Under the pieces are notes generated by a model. The model worked only from the letters and a program-made list of their open reading frames with translations. It had not been told where the DNA came from and ran no database searches. A stretch of 64,000 nt of DNA from assembly GCA_021014325.1 (NCBI GenBank), contig CM037461.1, positions 5,423,501 through 5,487,500 of the forward strand, written 5' to 3'. Position 1 is the stretch's first letter, and each line of letters begins with the position of its first letter. The position numbers and the translations under genes are program-made. This document shows positions 48,177 to 59,217 of the stretch, one piece after another. This DNA is from Plazaster borealis. Taxonomy: Eukaryota > Echinodermata > Asteroidea > Forcipulatida > Labidiasteridae.

Positions 48177-48421
48177 CACCGTGCTGCAAATCTAGTTCTT
48201 CGCTAGCGAAGGTCATTGCTTTAGCTTTACCGAAAGCGCGATTGGTATAGTTAATTCATGTTAATTGATACCATTTTTGTCACGTCCAAACCAATTCAAA
48301 TGTTACCCATTGCAAAATCATTATGAAAATAAGTGGTGGGTAACAGTGTGAGTCAGGTAATAGTAACTAAAATGTAGCACTTTAATTAATGACTAACTAG
48401 ATATAACAAATCTGCATAAGC

Positions 48422-48451
48422 TTTCGTAGCAACAACTATGTACTTCATCAG
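48422..48451 (-). ncRNA. Hammerhead-ribozyme-like core of a Penelope-like fragment
   Basis: Minus strand: CTGATGA, a 16-base segment whose ends (GTA/TAC) can close a weak stem II, then GAAA and gctt. Position downstream of a GIY-YIG remnant matches the arrangement at 21035. Stem II is shorter than usual, so the copy may be decayed. Confidence 0.45.
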
Positions 48452-48644
48452 ATACAATGAAGAAAAACAACTTCAACCAAGGTTTACAGTCCAGCATAGT
48501 CTAAACACAGGATGGTAATGAGTCAGTGCTGTGGTGTGACAACAAGCCAAAATCTCTATTCAGCACACTACCAACAAAGTCCAGCGTTAAGATTAGTCTT
48601 TTTAGATAAGATTAGTCTTTTGTTCCGCTGCTTCCCTATCCATC

Positions 48645-48872
48645 CTAGTTTTGAATGCCCTTTGTTGGAGAATGCCTTCGTGAGTGACCAGAGAGATTAA
48701 AATGTTCAGCTGATGCCGAGCTTGTGGCTCTCATGCGTTGTCGTAGTGATTTTCCAGATTGTCTAATGTATACAGCCTGGTGGCATAGAATGGCAAGTGA
48801 TGGCATAAACCACATTGCTTGAGGTGCAGCTGAATGATAATTTGAAGTTGTATGTGGCATTGTTGGCTCCAA
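48645..48872 (-). pseudogene. Penelope-like GIY-YIG endonuclease remnant
   Basis: Minus-strand frame with QAVYIRQSGKSLRQRM and AEHFNLSGHS. This corresponds to the VYIGETGRSLRQR and HFNLPGHS segments usual in Penelope-like endonucleases; the glycine and glutamate of IGET are lost. No RT part upstream. Confidence 0.6.
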
Positions 48873-49386
48873 TAATGCTGGTGTTTGGGTTTATATAGGG
48901 GCAAAGTTGGCATCTGAGCCCGTTGCAAGGGGAGGTTCCATTAATGGTGGGTAGGGGGTGTGCATTTCTGACAAAACTTACACATTCTTTAACAAAATAT
49001 AGCGTGATAAATGTGTCAGTTGATATTTAAGTGGCATTCGCTTAAAGAAGTACTTGAACGAGAATTTTGTAACGGGAATGCTATTTAAACTTGTTTATAA
49101 TGTGTTTGTTTGTCATGTAATTGTAATTTTGATGTATTTACATTTCTGGATTTTTCATAATTATTTATCAAAATATTAGGCCCCAACCTCAAGGTTTTGA
49201 AAAACTAAAAACACTTCTGCCGTTGGCGGCGCGCTTCCATGCGACGTCATTTGTTAGCTTGATGTAAACAAACAGGCAGACCCGTTGTTCATAGGGGGAC
49301 GTGATGTTTATGCATGTCCGACAATTTCGATATAGAAATCGTCTTAAAATCTGTTTTTACAAACGTGTCTTGGGTGCTAGGGTAAT

Positions 49387-52300
49387 ATGCCAGCATCATG
49401 TGTCGTTGGTGGTTGTACGAGGAAGACAACCAAGAATCCCGAGGTACGTTTTGTCCGGTTTCCGAGAAATCCTTCCACTTGCAAGGAATGCGTGCGTTTT
49501 GTAGACCTGAAGCCAGGCTCGGTACAAAGCCTGAAAGCCCCATCAACTTCGAAAGACGATGGTCAGGAGAGTGATGCCGAGATGACACAGCCAGCAAAGC
49601 ATTTCGGAACGGCATTCAAGAAACGTCAGAAAAGCCGGGTAGGCATGAATATAAATACCCTTCAGTTCTTATTAATAATTTAATCAGTGATTCCAGTGAA
49701 TGAATCATTCACATCAATATCGGGTTGGAACATGGGAAAAAACTTGGGAAAAACAAACAAACCGTGCAGGAACAGAATACCCTTGGTTGCCAACTCACGC
49801 TCAACCAACTCGTACCCTCAAAACCTTGTATTTGCCAACTCGCCCTCAAGTGAACATGGCGAAGTGAGGATGTACATGTAGTCATCGTTTATACTTCAAG
49901 TTCAGGAGGGGTTTCCTAACGTTTTGTTTCTTCTTGGTTTTTTTGGGGGGAAATAGTTTAGTCAAAGGCAAAAGATGGTAAGACTAAGCATAGAGCAATA
50001 TTGAGTATGAATTGGCAAAATTATGTTTGTGTGCGTGTTGACCTGTTTGTTTTTTGTTTTTCTTGCACTGTAAAAAAAAAAGATTTGTTTTTGTTATCTT
50101 CACTGCGTTTTTTTTTCCTTCTGAGTAGACATTTTTGGTTTACAATCTAGCCCAACATTTGCAGTTTTATTTATTTCTCAACAACTAACAATTTTTCAAT
50201 GTGGCTATGAAATTAAACAACCCTTACGAACAGCTCCTTGTTTAAATAGACTAAGTCATTGTGGAACATCAGTATCAGTAATTATGAAGTTACTTGATAA
50301 GTGCTTAGTTATTTGCTTCAATTTCAACAAAGCTGAGTTCATTGTTGACACTTTCCTTCAGATTTTGCAAGAAGCACTGGATGAATACAATATAAAATAC
50401 GGTGAACCTTCCAGTGTCAGACCAGAAAGTTCAACCATCACAGAACAGGTAAACCATTCTACATGTGCAATATAATTATTCTTCATATGAAAGCAAAACA
50501 GTCGTTCTGTCATTAAAAACAATCTTGTCGCCCTATAACGTTATCATTGTGCTAATTTTCAAGAAAACAACAATTTTCAGCGAATTTGCACAATTGTTTT
50601 TCTATACTCTTTGTTTACAATAACACTATTGACATTCTTATTTTGTCATGTGATTTTAATGTTTCACAATCAGGTTTTATTTCAAGCAACAATTGGCACA
50701 ACACTGACCATATTGTATTCCTTGTTTTAAAGGTTTTTTTCGGCAGGGTTGGAAATCATCAAAGACACTGATGTAACTGTGCCTCATCCGGATGCACCTT
50801 CCAGTGAGCCTGACAGAGCAACCATTGCAGTCTGTACTACGACCACAACAGCAGTAAGTGTAATAGTTTTTAGCTCCCCCGTTTAGTTGTTCTCAATATA
50901 CCACGTCCTAGTCAATATACCACGACCAAGTCTCACACTATGTTCAAACATTGACACATGAAAATGTGAATGATTTTGTTTCTTCAAACATAAACCAACG
51001 GGGGACCTAGGTCTCAACATATTTGTATGTGGGCAAGACTTGCACAATCTATTGATAGAAGAGGAAGTAAATTCATGTTCTGTCCAATCTTGGAATAGCA
51101 TAATGTGAGTCATTGATGAATAGTGGATACTATGACCTGAATGCAATTACTCCTGAGTAGTATAGCACAAAGCATAACATAGGTTTGATATTGCCTGGGT
51201 ATACATTAGGGGAGTACCCCCTGTTGGTGACAACCCCTTCAGAGTGCACACCTTGCCAAATTGGTTTATTTGTGTATTTCTTAATTTTACTCCTTGACTT
51301 CATCTTTTTACAATGTGTGATTTATTTCATCAGGGGATTGATCAGTCGACTCAAACAGTTGCAAGATGGCGTTGCTCCATACATCACATTGCCAGTAGTC
51401 AAACTAATATCTTACCGAGGGATGCCCACCACACATCAGTGAGGTCTAAACGGACACAAACTAAGCCCAAGATGTTTCACCCAGTCAATAAAGGTAAATG
51501 TGTGCAGCACCTTACAACTGCGCTCTCAGATTTGTATGTTCCATAAACTGCTGAATGAGATATTTTGAGGCAAAACCCTAAAGTGAGGTACTTCGCAGAC
51601 TTTTATGACTCACAACTCAGGCTCAAGTCACCATGTTTGTGGCTGTTGCATAATGGACACAGACTCGAACTGAAGGGACAATGCCTTGAACATTGATTAT
51701 ATCCATTTAATTATGATGTGAGTATAACTGCAGTTATTTACTAAAGTCTCCTATTGTGTACCCTTTAAATTTTATTCTAGGTGTTCAGGTAAAGCGACTA
51801 CTGAAGTGTGAAAACAAATTCACAGAATGTTCGCTTGTCAAGGGGAAGCCGCTAAAAAAAACCTGCAACGTTCAACACATACTGTCACCCAACCAGCAGC
51901 AAAAACTGCTACATTTCTTGAGGAACCGGTATCTGATGATCCTACTTCAGAGCCTGTTTGTGAAAGTGACTATGTGCCATCTAGTCATGACAGTGCCGAT
52001 ACAAGCACTAGGTAAAAATAAACCATATAGTGAGAACTGTAATATTAAATGTTTCTCTGGGCCTATACACTTGAAAAGTATCCTTCAATGAACAAGTGTT
52101 GATGGGAAACCAACTTTAATAAAAGCTTTACTCAAGACAATCAGAGCATACTGATTGGAATGCAAATGTTTTTCTGTATTCAGAGCTGGGCCCAATTTCA
52201 TACATACGCAGAGTATAAAACAATTGCCCTTGCCAGAAAAAGGTTGCCTGCCAAAATACCATATCATTATGCAAAGTTTGCAACTGTGGTCTTTTGCTTA

Positions 52301-53546
52301 TTATGATCAGCAGAAAATTGTTAAGCACTATTGTCTACTTCATCACCTCTATTAAAATCGGGCCCAGGATTGGACAAGTTGCATCTATTGTGAAACCAGT
52401 GTCTGTAACAGACGGTTGTTCAAAGGACTTTTTGTTGCTCAGTTAATTGCTCAACACATTGACTTCTGTCTTTTGTCTTCCACAGTTCTGATGGAGAAAA
52501 GATTACATATGATGTAGTAGACAATTCAAAATATTTCGTCTTTCGGTCCAGTCTTCTACAATTGTTTCAGAAGTGCCACAAATGTGATGCTGCGGCTAAG
52601 GTCACGATTTCTCGTCCCCTCTCTGGCACCCTCATTAAAGTGCAACAAATTTGCAGGAAGCGTGGCTGCGGCCTGATAAAGAACTGGAGGAGTCAGCCCA
52701 TGATAGGTAACATCGCAGCTGGCAACCTCCTTCTTTCTGCTGCTTGCTTGACTTCAGGATGTAGTCCTAAGACATTTCTGCGGGCTTTGACATCCATCAA
52801 CATTGCCACCAGTTCGTACGAATCCTTCTTCAATCACCAAAAATGGTAAGTTTACTATGCTTAACAGTGAAGCCTATTTTCAAATGCTAAATTCACAGTT
52901 GCATTTTGATATGGTAGAATTGACTGGCAACTAGCACAAATGTTTGTCAAAGAGCAATATCATATCAGTTTGAATTATTCTCATCTCATTATCTATTATT
53001 AATTTTTTTTCTGAAGACAGTCGGAATACACATCAAAAACATCTATGGTTGTTTTCATGGAACTAAGACACTAGTACTGCATTCCTCATTAGATTTAAAA
53101 CGTGTTCATGTTCTTTTAAATTATGTGCACAAAATGCACAAATTAATTGAACTACATAGAAACCACATGTCATCAACTTTGTTTCTGTTAATCTTGAAAA
53201 ACCAGCCAAGTACTGCACAAACCTTTAAGTTATTCTCAATCAGGCATGAAAGTACATGCACAGTTAGAATTAATCTTCTGGATGATCACATGAGGTTATT
53301 TGCAAAAAGATGTTGAAGACATTATTTTTAACATGTTACCAAAAATGCAGTTTCCTTCAGCCAGCCATTAGCCATGTTTGGAAAACTTCCCAAGAGTTGA
53401 TTGTACAGGATCTGCGAAGTTGTGAGAGTGGAGCATTTTTAGGAACTGACACAAGGGCAGACAGTATGGGCCATTCAGCAAAGTATGGATGCTACAGCAC
53501 CCTCGAAATGAATGTGAACAAAGTACTTCACATTGAAGTAGTACAG
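49387..53546 (+). pseudogene. THAP-domain, DDE-transposase-like multi-exon gene, decayed and truncated
   Basis: Seven exon-like blocks with AG/GT borders: 49387-49638, 50362-50448, 50747-50853, 51334-51493, 51781-52011, 52486-52845 and 53351-53546. Exon 1 opens a THAP zinc finger (MPASCVVGGC, NPEVRFVRFPRNP) but the middle, including the C-x2-H half, is deleted before LKPGSVQSLKAP. Exons 6-7 carry the conserved core: KYFVFRSSLLQLFQKC, CRKRGCGLIKNWRSQP, GNIAAGNLLLSAACLTSG, then GTDTRADSMGHSAKYG with the probable first catalytic Asp. Faults: one-base phase mismatch between exons 2 and 3, and a frame change at an 8-A run near 51855. The following exon is inverted (53751-53948), and the third catalytic acid and C-terminus are missing. 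I place it with THAP-bearing DDE transposases (Kolobok type proposed). Confidence 0.65.
52186..52366. mobile_element. MITE with tgggcccaattt ends
   Basis: Inverted ends tgggcccaattt and aaaatcgggccca, with cagagtataaa and gatcagcagaaaattg inside. Lies in an intron of the THAP/DDE gene. A sister is at 54186-54385. Confidence 0.7.
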
Positions 53547-53750
53547 GTAAATTTCAATAATTACTGTAATGACATCATTACAATTTATGTCATCTTTTTT
53601 TTTAAATGGAAAGTATTTCATCCTACCTCTTCCCTATTTATCTTTTACTGTGGGATAACCTTTTTCAGCTGTAAAGACTAAGGGGACCCTTATTTCTCAA
53701 GCACCACTGAGCTATTATCTTTTTTCAAAGAAAGACGTATGGTTTCTCAC

Positions 53751-53948
53751 CTTTTGCAACATGCCAAACATCATAGTAGTGTTTGACTCCTAATGTGGGC
53801 ACTAACTTCTCCGGGTGTGCTTGGCAATCTGACGGTTTCTATCTGTGACGATAGCAGACACCGTTATCAATGCGTTGTCCACCCACATCAACGTTCTTAT
53901 TAGACCTTCAATCTCCATCAACTTGGACTTATTTCCAACCTCATTCTT
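53751..53948 (-). pseudogene. Inverted exon of the THAP/DDE transposase-like gene
   Basis: Minus strand reads KNEVGNKSKLMEIEGLIRTL, then ITVSAIVTDRNRQIAKH. After a 2-base frame change it reads LGVKHYYDVWHVAKG and a GTGAG donor. In this protein family these segments directly follow the VVQ end of exon 7 (53546), and VTDR contains the probable second catalytic Asp. It therefore lies in the wrong orientation for the gene on the plus strand. Confidence 0.65.
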
Positions 53949-54185
53949 CTACCGAAAACAAAGTAAGAAAATTACCTCTTAAAGGTTGGTTATTAATTGT
54001 TGGGGTGTATTGCTTGGACTTTTTAGTGCACAGAAAGATTTTACTCCATAAAGCAAGAAAGGTAAAATTATAAACAACACACTGAAATACAGATTCAAAT
54101 TGTATTCAAATCAAGTGACTTTATACAAGAATTACATGAACATGTATGCACTTCCATAAAATACAGGTAGTTTGTAAATTGTGTA

Positions 54186-54385
54186 CCCAGGGCCCAATCT
54201 CATAGAGCTGCTTGAGCACAAAAAGTAGCTCAGCACATCAAAATTATTCTTGCCAGAATAAGGATACAAGCCAAAGTACCATGTCACATGTACAATCTGT
54301 GACTGGTATCCTGCTTATTTTGGCTAAGCAGAAAGTTGTTAAACGTAATTCTCTGCTTAAGCAGCTCCATGAAATTGGGCCCTGG
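54186..54385. mobile_element. MITE with cagggcccaat ends
   Basis: Inverted ends cagggcccaatctcatagag and ctccatgaaattgggccctg with gagctgcttgagc/gcttaagcagctc inside. Same family as 52186-52366. Lies between the inverted exon and the last exon of the P2X7-type gene. Confidence 0.8.
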
Positions 54386-54508
54386 TCTGATACTTCATGG
54401 AGGCAATTGTGTCTCCATGGCCCTTGGTCATTGCCCTTTTCTAAGGAAAAACTGCCTTGCCCTTACAAGAACAAAGTACATGTATACCAGGTCTGGTGTA
54501 CCTATTCA

Positions 54509-56534
54509 CTAATCAAGTGTTGGATAGCGAAATCCCTTGTACTGTCCAGTTGGGTTGGGAAAAGTTCTCCGGATGGCATCCATGATGCATGACGGAAGAG
54601 GCACTCTATTGAAACGGCCAAGGTATCCCCAACACCATCTTACCACTTGCCGATAAGCAACATGACGATATTTTCTGAAAATAATAAGTGAAATAAAACA
54701 TCAACGTTTCAAATTGCCTCATTGTGTAGGGTGGTGGGGGAGGAGCGGGGGCAAAGACATAATTCGGGAGGGGAGCTATATTATGTATGTATGAAACCAT
54801 TTATTTGTGCATTTTTTTCAATCTCACTTTGGGGGGGGGGGGTGCTCCAGCCCCATGGATTTACTTGTGAGTTCAACCATTTTAAGTCAAAGGGCGCACC
54901 TAAAAACACTAGAAAGCATCTCAATGGGGTGGGGTGAAGGGCTGAATGTATGATGGTAGACTTTCAAGTAGGCTACACCATGCAGGTATAGTGTGACAGG
55001 GTATTCAAGCGGTACATTTTTTCCAGGCTACGTGTAGCAGCAGAGGTCATACAATGAAGAGCTGTTTTGTTCAACTCTGTATCTACATGCATATGTACAA
55101 TAGTATACATATAGCAAATAGCACACTGATCAACCACGGAGGAAGAAAATTATGTACTTACTGATCAAGTGTCCCCTCAACTGCATCTTGTCCATAGTAA
55201 GCCCGATACTGTAGATAGGCAGTTTCCAAGACACCAGGGTGGAGGCACACAGCTTCAAACCATTCATGTGAGCTTAGACACTGGTTTACGTCATTCAAGT
55301 CTATCTCTAGATCCACCATTTTGGCCCTTGTTCTGTCTTCTTCCTTGCAGCATATGCAGTTCACCAATGGTTGTTGGACACAGTGGCCACAGGAACACCT
55401 TTAAAGAACAATTGGACGTAGACTAGGAATATCAAGAGAAATATAGACAAGCTGTTTTGGGTACTTTATGGAGGGCCATCATTTCATAAACTAATTGGCC
55501 ATTATAGGCTAACTTGAATATAGTCATAAAACAAAAGTGGCACTAAATAAGTAACGCTATTACAAATAAACACTGTTTTATACGTGCATGGTGACTATTG
55601 CAATAATATTCGGTCATAAAATCCCACCCCGGCACCTGCTATAATATTTTATGGAACTTGCATATTGAAAAGTATATCACTTAATAACACTAACAGCATC
55701 ATTATTTTTTTAACAATACACAGGTACTAAGTCAGATGTAGGAAAAAAACTCTGAAACAGCCTGCCACATTGACATCCATTGACACCTATAAAGAAATGG
55801 TTGAAGGAAGAAAATTATGTTTAACTCTCCATACACTACCGATATGCAATGGCTGCCAATGAGCTTATGAGCAGAGCATGACATATAGTATTTTTTTTAG
55901 AATGGGTCTACTGTGCCAATAAAAGGGTTATTGTTTTGTGTAACTTATTACAGGCACTTGACATGATCGTAATGGGTCGATCAGCCCCCCCCCCCCCGCG
56001 AAAATCAACAAGAAGGCTTATGAATTGAAATACTGTTTATCGAAATGCTGCACTGGTTTACCGAAAACGGCACATAATATTGTGCATCAGTAGTAAACAT
56101 GTATCATACATGTATGTAGGAGCAGGCCTACGTATACTCTGTACCAAATAACAACAATACACAGTCATGAGGTCATCCATTTGCTTAGCCTCTCAATATA
56201 ACTGAATAAACTAATTACCATGCCGTATTAAGCAGTCGGTCTTGGTTCCGCTCATCGTTCTCACCAGCTTGATCGTTGTCGGCAGCTACAGCAAGCGGCT
56301 CAAACCGGTATGGTTCTGCCCCACGACTGCTTCGTCGACTGCTTCGTCGTCACTTTGCTCCCCCTCTCTCTCATCGGGAGAGCTCCCCTCTACGCTATCA
56401 CTATCATCTACAGTGCTTGCAGAGTACACCTCTTCTTCATCAACGCTAAATTCCTCCCAGGACCCGTTGCTATCCGACACTTTAGAGGATTTCCCAGTCG
56501 TCTCTGCATAGAGGTGGTTCGTTAACCATTGCAA
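54509..56534 (-). CDS. Stand-alone P2X7-type C-terminal (ballast) domain protein
   Basis: Three minus-strand exons: up to 56534-56219, 55398-55162 and 54674-54509 (TAG at 54509-54511). Exon 1 is acidic (SWEEFSVDEEEV, ERGE-type runs) and ends PYRFEPLAVAADNDQ ... RLLNTAW. Exon 2 begins CSCGHC and has CICCKEE, ECVC-like cysteines and WFEAVCLHPGVLETAYLQYR. Exon 3 is KYRHVAYRQVVRWCWGYLG, LPSCIMDAIR, FPNPTGQYKGF. This order and the cysteine spacing are those of the zinc-binding cytoplasmic domain of P2X7 receptors, which invertebrates often have without a channel. Splice joins are exact (TG|G gives W; CA|A gives Q). Two caveats: reading exon 1 through needs one extra base at a GGGG run near 56312, and no ATG opens the acidic frame, so the true start may lie elsewhere. 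Confidence 0.75.
55399..56218. other. Intron 1 of the P2X7-type gene
   Basis: About 0.8 kb, no recognised feature except a C-run at 55986-55999. Confidence 0.6.
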
Positions 56535-56925
56535 TGCTCATACACAACTCGGGGTAAACAAACACAACTCCCACAAGTGACGTCACACATTTCTATCTGA
56601 GATTGATGACGTCACGGGGCTGTTCGCGATTCTCGTTAAAAAGCATGTCTGAGGGGTGTTCGAAAAAAAAAATTACATTAAAAAAATATTTTTATAAGAT
56701 GTGAACTGTATGAACGTAAAGCTTGAACACTTATTTATGGATTGTAGTAAATAGTACTTCCTGTTTGGTCTCGTTCAAGATACTTCTTTAAGGTCGCGGC
56801 CGCGGCCGCTTCCCTTGTTGTATAGTAAGCATGCGTGTTATCCTTTGCTACTGACTGGCTTCTGACTGGTACCCCGAACGGATATGTTGACAACATAGGT
56901 AGACCGCCAACATAGGGCTAGACAG

Positions 56926-56997
56926 CTCAGTTGGTAGAGCGCCGGAACGTTAATCCGATCGTTGGTTAAAATCCCGCTCTAGTAAATTTGTATCATT
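56926..56997 (+). tRNA. tRNA-Asn(GTT)-like pseudogene
   Basis: A-box-like AGCTCAGTTGGTAGAGC, anticodon stem ccgga/tccga with loop acgttaa (GTT), and partial acceptor pairing ctaga/tctag. The T arm and B box (ggttaaaatcc) are degraded. Likely a SINE head or dead tRNA. Confidence 0.4.
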
Positions 56998-57212
56998 TTG
57001 TTCAACCCCAAATCATATAAAATACAACAGCATTGATGAATACTTCAATACACCTGTGTAGAACAGGTAGCTATAACGCAGACCTTACAATTTATTTAGC
57101 GTGCATTTCTTGACCTTTGCCGTTTATCTTTTGCACTTTTCACTTTCCGCGATTAAACTGGGGTAAGCAAAACCCGCTTCCATTTCTCACTAGCAGTTAT
57201 TCCCGGAGGATT

Positions 57213-57340
57213 AAGAATATAGGTCTACCCCCGGTTTTACCGCTCACCCTACTCTGGAGCAGGGGTGGCTCTTCCACGGGGTAAGCTCATTTGCCGGGGT
57301 AGATCATGGGTAAAGTGATCCAAGTGTGAAAGGGCCGGCC
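57213..57340. repeat. Right half of the ggccttttcacactg-family MITE
   Basis: Aligns with 36902-37062 (agaata, gcaggggtggct, tttgccggggtagatca, then gtgtgaaagggcc). Complements the half at 48025-48176. Confidence 0.7.
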
Positions 57341-57344
57341 GTTA

Positions 57345-58180
57345 TTGTGAAAGGGCTTCAAAAGACAACGGAAGGTGTGTTGTTGTAATAAAGTCCACGA
57401 ACTTAGACGGTAAAGAACCTAATAATGTTTGCGCTTTCCACTGTTGTAGTTAAATTCATCGCGTGGAAACTGAATTAACTGTTGTCAATGAAGCGTAAAC
57501 TTAAGACAACTCTGTGAAATTTCATAATTTTTTTTATTGCTCTCTTCCCCATAACAAAAAAAAAAACACATTGATTTGTTTAAAGATTCGATGAATATAT
57601 CTGTGGCAAAATCATACATATAGTTTATCGTTTTGGTAAATGGTGCTTAAAAAGACTGCCATTCTTATGACAACAAAAACTTAATGTTATTAGGGTAATT
57701 AAATACTCTGTTTTGTACTATTGAATTTAGAAAAATGGCGATCGGGCTCGGCATCTTTTCCACATTGCAATAGACTTTGCTCTGTTTAAGTCCGTTTTTA
57801 GGAGTTCAAACTATATATTTTGTTGTTGTTACCAATAAAAAAAATTAACATGATAATTTCCAATGTATTAGGCCAAGAAATACTATAGAACCATCACCCA
57901 GGCCTCATCATTGCCTCATCATTTTATAAAATAAAATAAAAATCCCCAAATGGGGTAAACCAACAGTAGCGCCTCCACCGTTGACCACAGTAATAAAGCG
58001 GAATGTCATGATTTTGAAAATGTCAAATTAAATAAGTTTGCAAGGTTTATAACAATTAAACAAACAAGACAGGAAAAAGGGGAGAATACGTTTTTTGACC
58101 AACAATTTTAAGAAACAAAAAAGTACAAACAAATGAGAAGATTTATGCATTTCAAACTAGAAAAGTTGTCCATCGCTATA
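57345..58180. other. Intergenic, nothing recognised
   Basis: AT-rich sequence with A-runs; no gene or family repeat recognised. Confidence 0.6.
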
Positions 58181-59217
58181 GAAATGTATGTTGTCCGTCG
58201 CGATAGAAGTGTTATCCGTCGCATTAGAAGTGTTCTTCGTTCAGACTATTCACAGGTGCTCACTAACCGCTGCCGTAGAGGGCGTAAATCTACATCCGAT
58301 CGGCACACGCCCCAGGCCCGGTAACTTAGCATTCGCTATACAAATAATGTATACATTCCTTACAAATATGAAGTCTAATAAATTTTTTGCCAAAAGTGGT
58401 TAAAAAACACAAACAATGTTTTATTTGTTTTTATCACCGATTGAGACAGAACAAAAAGCCCCTTAAACTTTCCAAACCTCCCCTTATCAACAGATGGCTG
58501 TATTTGTGTATTATAAGTCAGGAGAATTCAAGGCGGTATTAAACAAAGAAAAACAAACGGTGATCCACATGTGGGTGCGCACTACAATAAACAGGCAACA
58601 TTCATGCCCCAAACTAATTATCTTTTATTTTGTAGTCCCCTTAAATACCTTCGACTAATAAAGAATTTGGGCCGTGCATATATTGTGTAATATGAGAAGT
58701 TATCACAGCCTGTGGGTTCTTTGTTTTAACTTTTGAGGAGATTTCTATCAATTTAGGCCTTAAAGTTGGTCCTATTTTGGCTTGAGAAGTGGAGGGATGA
58801 TTGACGAAACTGACAAAAAGTCGGTTGGGGAAAAAAAAATGTTCAGGGGTGTTACTTTCTGGGGTAGTTAACATTCCTTACAAATATGAAGTCTAATGTG
58901 ATAATAAGGGTCAGCGCGAAGCACACACCGCCGCGACCTTTCCTCCGTTTCAAACCGTTTTTTTTAACGTCTTTTGTATGTCTTTTTCCTGCTAAATGTT
59001 CGTCATATTGTTTATTCCCTGGATGCTTCAGCCACTGTAGCACTTTGGGCCAACATTTACCTCGGATTGTGTGATAAACTAGCCATTTTCATGTTGAAAA
59101 TCGGTCTCCGTCGCCATGTATAGCTACACACAGGTACTGTATGCCATTCTACTAACAGCAGGGGTGATCAACGACCTTACCACTGGTGCATAGCTGCTAG
59201 GAGACGCGAATGAGCTT

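Noticed and set aside
52155..52355. 66-codon frame in the THAP/DDE gene region
   Set aside because: Lies within the gggcccaat MITE and an intron.
56790..56812. CpG-rich gcggccgcggccgc stretch as a promoter
   Set aside because: Only about 20 bp, with no associated transcript start or gene in either direction that I can support.
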